A stretch of DNA of 5,222 bases, from the NCBI GenBank assembly GCA_937871705.1, contig CALMOO010000511.1, positions 1 through 5,222 of the forward strand, read 5' to 3'. The stretch is from an uncultured Hymenobacter sp. GTDB taxonomy: Bacteria > Bacteroidota > Bacteroidia > Cytophagales > Hymenobacteraceae. The notes below the pieces were generated by a model. It ran no database searches, was not told where the DNA came from, and saw nothing but the letters and a program-made list of their open reading frames with translations. How positions within the stretch are numbered: the first letter of the stretch is position 1; every line of letters starts with the position of its first letter. Positions 1 to 3,952 of this stretch are shown here, one piece after another. The translations under genes were made by a program, and so were the position numbers.

Positions 1-429
1 CCCAGCCTGATACTGCGCCGCGTGCGCGCCCCGCGCTACTGCGTGGGCTGGCGCGGTGCCGCAGTGCCCGCGCGGTGCGTAGGCGCTGCGCCTGATAGTG
101 CCGCGGCGGCCCGCCGCTACCCGCCCGCGCCGCTGGTGCTGGCCAGCTGGCGCGGCTTGCGCGTGGCTTTCGTCAGCGGCCGGCTACGGCAGCTGCCCAC
201 TGGCGGCCCGCCCGCGGCGCCTGCCGATGTAGTGGTGCTGCGCCGCAACCCGCGCCTCTATCCCGGCGGCTTGGCGGCGCATTTTGGCCCGCGAGCTCAG
301 GTAGTTTTCGATTCTTCTTGCAAGCGCTGGTATATTGCCCGCCAAGATTCGGCCCTGCGCGCCGCCGGCTTCCGCACCTGGGATGTAAACGAGCAAGGGG
401 CTTTTACCTTGCCCTTGGCTGCACCTTAA
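1..429 (+). CDS. comEC: ComEC/Rec2-like DNA internalisation protein, C-terminal end (partial)
   Basis: The reading frame is open from the first base of the window to the TAA at 427-429, leaving 142 residues of a protein whose start lies upstream. ComEC/Rec2 forms the inner-membrane channel for single-stranded DNA uptake in natural transformation. In Bacteroidota it ends in a metallo-beta-lactamase-like domain followed by a short tail. The visible part matches that end: a beta-strand ending ADVVVLRRNPRL, then VVFDSSCKRWYIAR, an amphipathic helix, and a closing NEQGAFTL segment. This D-S-S-x-x-x-R-W-Y plus x-x-Q-G-A-F pattern is what I recall from ComEC tails in this phylum. No membrane helix or metal-binding His cluster is visible because those parts are upstream. 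The first 60 residues are very rich in Arg, Ala and Pro and look poorly conserved. The gene is unrelated to the carotenoid genes downstream. The family call rests on the tail only. Confidence 0.7.
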   Translation, partial: PSLILRRVRAPRYCVGWRGAAVPARCVGAAPDSAAAARRYPPAPLVLASWRGLRVAFVSGRLRQLPTGGPPAAPADVVVLRRNPRLYPGGLAAHFGPRAQVVFDSSCKRWYIARQDSALRAAGFRTWDVNEQGAFTLPLAAP

Positions 430-587
430 TGGGTTCTACACCAAGCTCCGTGTTCTTAGCAGCACCTTGCCGAAAGTAAATTACCAGGCTAAAGCAACGG
501 TAAGGGCAGCAGCACCGAGTGATTATGTGCCAGCTTACCACTGAGTCAGTCAATCTTCCTTTTTTATTCCGCCGTATCTAGTACACT

Positions 588-1394
588 ATGGAAAATTATC
601 CAACCCAAGAAGCGCTGTCCCTACGTTTTCTACAATACGAAGTAGACGGCCGCCTCGCATACATTACCCTCAATCGCCCCGCCAAGCGGAATGCCTTGAG
701 CGCAAACGTGGTAACGGAAATGAAACAGGCCTTTGAGGCCGCCGAAGCCGACGACGACGTGAAGGTCATCATCCTGCGCGCCAATGGCGAGGTCTTCTGC
801 GCCGGCGCCGATATCAAGTATCTACAAGAGTTACAAGCTAATACCTACCAGGAAAACCTGGCCGACAGCACGCACCTGATGCAGCTGTTTCACCAGATTT
901 ATACGCTCAAGAAAGTAGTTATTGGGCAGGTGCAGGGCCACGCGCTGGCCGGCGGTTGCGGCCTGGCCGCCCTCTGCGATTTTCCGTTTGCCGTGCCCGA
1001 GGCCAAGTTTGGCTACACAGAAGTCAAAATCGGTTTCCTACCCGCCATCGTGAGTGTATTCCTGCTGCGCCGCCTCGGCGAGGCGCGCACCAAGCAGCTG
1101 CTACTCAGTGGCGACGTTTTTTCGGCGCAGCAAGCGCTTGACTATGGCCTCATTACCTTCCTAGTTGAGGCCGACGCGCTGGCCGATACGGTGCGCAGCT
1201 ACGCCCTGCGCCTGGCCCACGAAAACTCAGCCCACAGCATGGAGCTGACCAAGGAAATTATCGCCCGCCTACCCGAGCTAGGCCTCGAAGAAGGCCTGCG
1301 CTACGCCGCCCAGCGTAACGCCGACGCCCGTGCCTCCGACGACTGCCGGCGGGGCATCGCCGCCTTCCTGAACAAAGAGAAGGTAGACTGGTAA
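588..1394 (+). CDS. Enoyl-CoA hydratase/isomerase family protein, methylglutaconyl-CoA hydratase (LiuC)-like
   Basis: A 268-residue crotonase-fold protein of normal family length, probably cytoplasmic. The start is well fixed: an in-frame TAG at 579-581 lies just upstream and ATG 588 is the first possible start, about 30 residues before the conserved LNRPAKRNAL segment (28-37). The first oxyanion-hole and CoA-binding segment is FCAGADIKYL (70-79), and the second is HALAGGCGLAALCD (118-131). The glutamate corresponding to rat mitochondrial hydratase Glu164 is present as E145 in YTEVKIGFLPA. The position of Glu144 is glycine (G125). Loss of that Glu together with the ExKIGxxPAxxSxxxxxxxG pattern is what I recall from LiuC/AtuE-type hydratases, which act in leucine or acyclic terpene breakdown. 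A LiuC-like role (3-methylglutaconyl-CoA to HMG-CoA) is therefore more likely than a standard beta-oxidation hydratase, but the substrate is inference. No partner leucine-degradation genes are in the window. The family call is firm and the subfamily moderate. Confidence 0.9.
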   Translation: MENYPTQEALSLRFLQYEVDGRLAYITLNRPAKRNALSANVVTEMKQAFEAAEADDDVKVIILRANGEVFCAGADIKYLQELQANTYQENLADSTHLMQLFHQIYTLKKVVIGQVQGHALAGGCGLAALCDFPFAVPEAKFGYTEVKIGFLPAIVSVFLLRRLGEARTKQLLLSGDVFSAQQALDYGLITFLVEADALADTVRSYALRLAHENSAHSMELTKEIIARLPELGLEEGLRYAAQRNADARASDDCRRGIAAFLNKEKVDW

Positions 1395-1406
1395 TTATTA
1401 CCTTAA

Positions 1407-1540
1407 TTGTGCTTGCGAGCGCAACGCAGAGGAGCGCTGCAATTGCATCAGAACAGAACTAGAACGAGCCATATAGATGTCGTTCGATTATCGTTCCGAT
1501 GCGGTTGTCGCGCTCCCCTGCGTTGCGCTCGCAAGCACAA
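1407..1540. repeat. 134-bp imperfect palindrome (possible MITE/REP-like element)
   Basis: Two 67-nt arms (1407-1473 and 1474-1540) are inverted copies. I count 52 of 67 positions matching, and 30 of the outermost 31. The ends read TTGTGCTTGCGAGCGCAACG on the left and its exact complement on the right. The element begins 12 bp after the hydratase stop codon and ends 13 bp before the crtZ ATG, so it makes up nearly the whole spacer. Each outer arm also holds a small nested palindrome, TTGCG-AG-CGCAA, and a second stem GAACGA/TCGTTC (1462-1467 with 1480-1485) sits near the centre. The outer ends resemble the 'TTGCGAGCGCAG' type of interspersed repeat I recall from several bacterial genomes. I see no convincing target-site duplication and no transposase. 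In RNA it would fold into one long hairpin that could end hydratase transcription or structure the crtZ leader. The palindrome is directly visible; mobility is inference. Confidence 0.85.
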
Positions 1541-1553
1541 ACTACCGTTGCCT

Positions 1554-2030
1554 ATGTCTACCCCCGCCGCTATTTTTATCACGCTCGCCACCTTTGCCTT
1601 CATGGAGTTTTGGGCGTGGTTCATGCACAAGTTTGTGCAGCACGGGCCGCTCTGGGTGTTGCACCGCTCGCATCACATCCGGCCCAGCCCGCGCCCATTC
1701 GAGCGAAACGATTGGTTCTTTGCTATTTATGGCGCCATATCGGCCCTGCTCTTTGTCACCGGCGGCAATCGGCAACACTGGTGGTTTTGGGTGGGGGTAG
1801 GGATTGCGGCCTACGGCACGGTGTACTTTTTCGTGCACGACGGCCTCATTCACGGCCGTTTGCCCTTTTGGAAGAAAACCGACAACGTATACCTGCGAGC
1901 CCTCAACATGGCCCACAAAATGCATCACAAAACGCAGGGCCGCGACCATTCCCAGGAGTTTGGCTTGCTCTGGGTGTCGCCCAAATATCTGCGCCTAGCC
2001 CGGCAGCAAGCGGCGAAAAGCAAAAAGTAA
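1554..2030 (+). CDS. crtZ: Beta-carotene hydroxylase CrtZ (fatty acid hydroxylase superfamily)
   Basis: A 158-residue membrane di-iron hydroxylase that adds hydroxyl groups to the beta-ionone rings of beta-carotene, giving cryptoxanthin and then zeaxanthin. All four histidine motifs of the CrtZ family are present: HKFVQH (H25, H30), HRSHH (H37, H40, H41), HDGLIH (H95, H100) and HKMHH (H121, H124, H125), ten histidines in all. Hydrophobic segments at about 5-23, 54-70 and 77-94 would form the membrane part. The C-terminus is basic (AAKSKK). I chose ATG 1554 because MSTPAAIFITLATFAFMEF matches the usual N-terminus. The frame stays open back to a TTG at 1407, but those 49 codons are the palindrome and encode an Arg/Cys-rich stretch with no family resemblance. 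No clear Shine-Dalgarno or -7 box precedes the start, so transcription either comes from the element or reads through it. crtI, which acts earlier in the pathway, lies downstream beyond two regulators. Confidence 0.95.
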   Translation: MSTPAAIFITLATFAFMEFWAWFMHKFVQHGPLWVLHRSHHIRPSPRPFERNDWFFAIYGAISALLFVTGGNRQHWWFWVGVGIAAYGTVYFFVHDGLIHGRLPFWKKTDNVYLRALNMAHKMHHKTQGRDHSQEFGLLWVSPKYLRLARQQAAKSKK

Positions 2031-2040
2031 GGTTTTCACC

Positions 2041-2077
2041 GCCGTGGCTTTGCATCGCGGCAAACTATTTGCACGGC
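2041..2077 (+). other. Possible two-tier hairpin after crtZ
   Basis: Eleven bases past the crtZ stop, GCCGTG (2041-2046) is complementary to CACGGC (2072-2077). Inside that pair, TTTGC (2049-2053) can pair with GCAAA (2060-2064) around a 6-nt loop. The stems are short, the internal loop is uneven and no T-run follows, so this is not a typical intrinsic terminator. It is the only structure near the end of crtZ that might mark the 3' end of its transcript. Confidence 0.3.
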
Positions 2078-2138
2078 TCGGGACTTATAAAAAATAAAGG
2101 TTCTTATCAGTATAAACTACCACTTATTTATTAGGTCT

Positions 2139-2171
2139 TTTTCGTCGTTAGCTTTCGGCTGGCGGCGAAAA
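2139..2171 (+). promoter_or_regulatory. Leader hairpin upstream of the merR-family gene
   Basis: The arm 2139-2152 (TTTTCGTCGTTAGC) can pair along its whole length with 2158-2171 (GCTGGCGGCGAAAA) around a 5-nt loop (TTTCG). All three non-Watson-Crick positions are U opposite G, so + strand RNA would have an unbroken 14-bp stem, while - strand RNA would have three A-C mismatches. The stem ends 27 nt before the GTG start at 2199. It has a T-run before and an A-run after, the reverse of an intrinsic terminator, so a role in the 5' leader (or in crtZ 3'-end protection) is more likely. The structure is visible in the sequence; the function is inference. Confidence 0.5.
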
Positions 2172-2198
2172 TTATTATTCGATTAAGTTTCTACCTCA

Positions 2199-3119
2199 GT
2201 GGCCCGTTACTCTATCAGCGACCTGGAGCAGCTCTCCGGTATTAAAGCGCATACTATACGCATCTGGGAGCAGCGCTATAACTTCTTGAATCCCAGCCGC
2301 ACTGCTACTAACATTCGCACGTACGGTGAAGCCGACTTGCGCCGTTTGCTCAACGTGGCGGCGCTTTGTAGCCGTGGGCAGCGCATCTCGCAGATAGTGC
2401 GCCTGAGCGACGAAGAATGCCAGACGGCCGCCATGGCGCTGTGCAATGAGGTGCAGCCCGCTGATTTTGCGCGCCTCAACTCGATGCTGGCCGCCAGCCT
2501 CGACCTCGACGAGCCGCACCTGCATCGGCTCTTCGACGAATCTATCGGCGAGCTAGGCCCCGAGGAAGCGCTGCTGCGCCTAGGCTACCCCCTCCTGCAG
2601 CGCCTGGGGGTGTCCTGGAAGGAAGGCTCACTCAGCGTAGCGCAGGAGCGCATGGTGGGCCAGCTGCTGCGCCAAGAGCTGGTGGCGGCCACCGATGCCC
2701 TGCCGCTCATCTCACTGGCCCCAACGGGCGCGCCGCGTTGGCTGCTTTTTCTGCCCGAAGGTGAGTGGCACGAGCTAGCTCTGTTGTTTATGAACTACGC
2801 CCTGCGCGCCCGCGGCCAGCAGGTGCTCTACCTAGGGCCCAACTTGCCCTTGCCCGATGTAGTAGCCGCCGCGCAGGCGTTTCAGCCCACCGTGCTAACG
2901 ACCGTACTCACCACGGCGCCCGGCCGCGGCCACGTGGCTACTTATGCTGCTGAGCTGCGCCAGCATTGCCCCGGCGCAACAATATTGCTATTTGGCACTA
3001 TGGCCGTGCAGGCCGATTCTCTGCCCGAAGGCTGCCTGCCTATGGCTTGCCTGCATGAGTTCCGTGATTTAATTCCTTTTGTAAATCAGCCAGTTGCGAG
3101 CGAGCGCGTAGAAAAATAA
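2199..3119 (+). CDS. MerR-family transcriptional regulator with CarH/CarA-like cobalamin-binding architecture
   Basis: A 306-residue protein. Residues 2-70 are a MerR winged-helix DNA-binding domain (YSISDLEQLSGIKAHTIRIWEQRY, then the wing with RTYGEADLRRL). Residues about 85-165 form a helical segment like the four-helix bundle of CarH, and residues about 175-295 are a Rossmann-like cobalamin-binding domain (WLLFLPEGEWHELALLF, then VLYLGPNLPLPDV). Such proteins repress carotenoid genes; in CarH, adenosylcobalamin makes the repressor light-sensitive. GTG 2199 is the start because an in-frame TAA lies at 2184-2186 and the N-terminus matches the family exactly. Two signature sites differ: the Wx9EH motif reads W140-x9-E150-R151, and the ExHxxG motif reads E189-x-H191-xx-A194, keeping the cobalt-ligand His but not the Gly. 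It may bind cobalamin differently or act without it. It lies between crtZ and an ECF sigma gene, and crtI is a likely target, though no operator is proven. Confidence 0.9.
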   Translation: MARYSISDLEQLSGIKAHTIRIWEQRYNFLNPSRTATNIRTYGEADLRRLLNVAALCSRGQRISQIVRLSDEECQTAAMALCNEVQPADFARLNSMLAASLDLDEPHLHRLFDESIGELGPEEALLRLGYPLLQRLGVSWKEGSLSVAQERMVGQLLRQELVAATDALPLISLAPTGAPRWLLFLPEGEWHELALLFMNYALRARGQQVLYLGPNLPLPDVVAAAQAFQPTVLTTVLTTAPGRGHVATYAAELRQHCPGATILLFGTMAVQADSLPEGCLPMACLHEFRDLIPFVNQPVASERVEK

Positions 3120-3232
3120 AGCAAAATCACGACTGCTACCTAGTGTAGTTCGTACTTGGGCAAACCTGTATCAGCCGCTGAGCGCTCGCAGAAAAACCTG
3201 CCGGCCCCGAACCAGAATTCCCGCTTGTCGTC

Positions 3233-3240
3233 TATCTTTG
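3233..3240 (+). promoter_or_regulatory. Bacteroidota-type -7 promoter box (TAnnTTTG) for the sigma-factor gene
   Basis: TATCTTTG at 3233-3240 fits the TAnnTTTG -7 consensus used by the primary sigma factor of Bacteroidota. It lies 31 bp before the ATG at 3272, which would give a leader of roughly 25 nt. I see no clear TTG -33 element at the usual distance, so the promoter may be weak or need an activator. It is the best promoter match found in any spacer of the window. Confidence 0.6.
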
Positions 3241-3271
3241 TTTAAGATTCTGCTACGAACCCTTCAACAGT

Positions 3272-3832
3272 ATGACTTCTCTGGAATTCACTTCCCAAGT
3301 GCAGAAAATATCGTCATCGCTCCGACCAGTTGCGATGAATCTCACCCGCGACGCCGACGATGCAAAGGACCTTGTGCAGGAAACCTTACTAAAGGCACTA
3401 CTTAACAAAGACAAGTTCAAGGCGGGTACTAATTTGAAGGCATGGTTGTACACCATCATGCGCAACACCTTCATTAACAACTATAACAAGATTACCAAGC
3501 GCAGCTCGAACATCGATTCGACTGAGTATTTTCAGTATTTCAATACCGACGAGAACTACATCACCCACAACGGAGCTACCACGGATTTCGTGGTGCGCGA
3601 CATCAACGAAGCCATTGCTAGCTTGGGCTCGGACTATCGCACGCCGTTCATGATGTATTATATTGGCTACAAGTACCTGGAAATCGCGGAAAAGCTACAA
3701 ATTCCGATTGGTACGGTTAAAAACCGCATTCACATCGCCCGCAAGGAGCTAAAAACCGCGCTGCACGTGTACGCACCCGCTGGCGCCGACCGTGTTGGTA
3801 ACGCTGCTGTAGAAGAACTTGAGCAAGACTAA
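3272..3832 (+). CDS. ECF-type RNA polymerase sigma factor (sigma-70 family)
   Basis: A 186-residue protein of usual ECF length that would direct RNA polymerase to a specific promoter set. Region 2 covers about 14-77: DADDAKDLVQETLLKAL (27-43) is the core-binding part and NLKAWLYTIMRNTFINNYNK (54-73) the -10 recognition part. Region 4 covers about 110-163: INEAIASLGSDYRTPF, then a helix-turn-helix YLEIAEKLQIPIGTVKNRIH (135-154). There is no region 3 and no fused anti-sigma domain. A tail of about 20 residues (AGADRVGNAAVEELEQD) follows region 4. ATG 3272 gives the normal N-terminus and lies just after a -7 promoter box. No anti-sigma gene adjoins it: merR is upstream and crtI downstream. In this phylum such genes often neighbour carotenoid genes, so control of crtI is plausible but inferred. 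A strong terminator separates it from crtI, so the two probably do not share one transcript. Confidence 0.93.
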   Translation: MTSLEFTSQVQKISSSLRPVAMNLTRDADDAKDLVQETLLKALLNKDKFKAGTNLKAWLYTIMRNTFINNYNKITKRSSNIDSTEYFQYFNTDENYITHNGATTDFVVRDINEAIASLGSDYRTPFMMYYIGYKYLEIAEKLQIPIGTVKNRIHIARKELKTALHVYAPAGADRVGNAAVEELEQD

Positions 3833-3839
3833 CTTGCTC
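3821..3839 (+). other. Small hairpin enclosing the sigma-factor stop codon
   Basis: GAGCAAG (3821-3827) and CTTGCTC (3833-3839) are a perfect 7-bp inverted repeat around a 5-nt loop, ACTAA, which contains the TAA stop at 3830-3832. It lies 11 nt before the terminator stem. It may stabilise the 3' end of the transcript or be incidental. Confidence 0.45.
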
Positions 3840-3850
3840 GGCCACTTACT

Positions 3851-3893
3851 AAAAGCCGCGCTTTCCGTATCTGTGCGGAAGGCGCGGCTTTTT
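3851..3893 (+). terminator. Strong intrinsic (rho-independent) terminator after the sigma-factor gene
   Basis: The arm 3851-3867 (AAAAGCCGCGCTTTCCG) pairs with 3876-3892 (CGGAAGGCGCGGCTTTT) along all 17 positions with a single G-U wobble, around an 8-nt loop (3868-3875), and ends in a run of five T. The A-run before and T-run after make it potentially bidirectional. It lies 18 nt past the sigma-factor stop and should stop most readthrough into crtI. Confidence 0.92.
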
Positions 3894-3908
3894 ACTTATA
3901 AAACTGTC

Positions 3909-3941
3909 TGTTATTGCTTCCTCGTCCTTCTCGCAATAACA
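3909..3941. promoter_or_regulatory. 9-bp dyad in the crtI leader (candidate operator or hairpin)
   Basis: TGTTATTGC (3909-3917) and GCAATAACA (3933-3941) are perfect inverted copies separated by a 15-nt pyrimidine-rich spacer. The dyad fills most of the 59 bp between the terminator and the crtI ATG at 3953. A repressor or activator site, for instance for the nearby MerR-family protein, is possible, as is an RNA hairpin just before the start codon. I cannot see a TAnnTTTG box here, so crtI may use an alternative sigma factor. No other evidence fixes the function. Confidence 0.45.
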
Positions 3942-3952
3942 AAATCAAAAGA

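Noticed and set aside
460..514. Short direct repeat AGCAGCACC and a weak CTTGCCG/CGGTAAG pairing between comEC and the hydratase gene
   Set aside because: The repeat is 9 bp and of low complexity, and the pairing has a 25-nt loop and no T-run, so neither supports a terminator or regulatory site.
1407..1553. N-terminal extension of crtZ by 49 codons from a TTG start
   Set aside because: The extension is encoded by the palindrome, gives an Arg/Cys-rich stretch unlike any CrtZ, and ATG 1554 gives the normal family N-terminus.
1542..1949. 135-codon open frame on the - strand over crtZ
   Set aside because: It is a mirror of the strongly supported crtZ frame in GC-rich DNA and shows no recognisable domain.
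1499..2134. 211-codon + strand frame overlapping crtZ in another phase
   Set aside because: It is rich in Arg, Ala and His, has no recognisable motif, and lies over a gene whose own frame has all ten family histidines.
2083..3903. The decamer ACTTATAAAA occurs upstream of both merR (2083-2092) and crtI (3894-3903)
   Set aside because: Several repeated 10-mers are expected by chance in 5 kb. The two copies lie at different distances from their genes with no matching flanks, so a shared promoter element is not supported.
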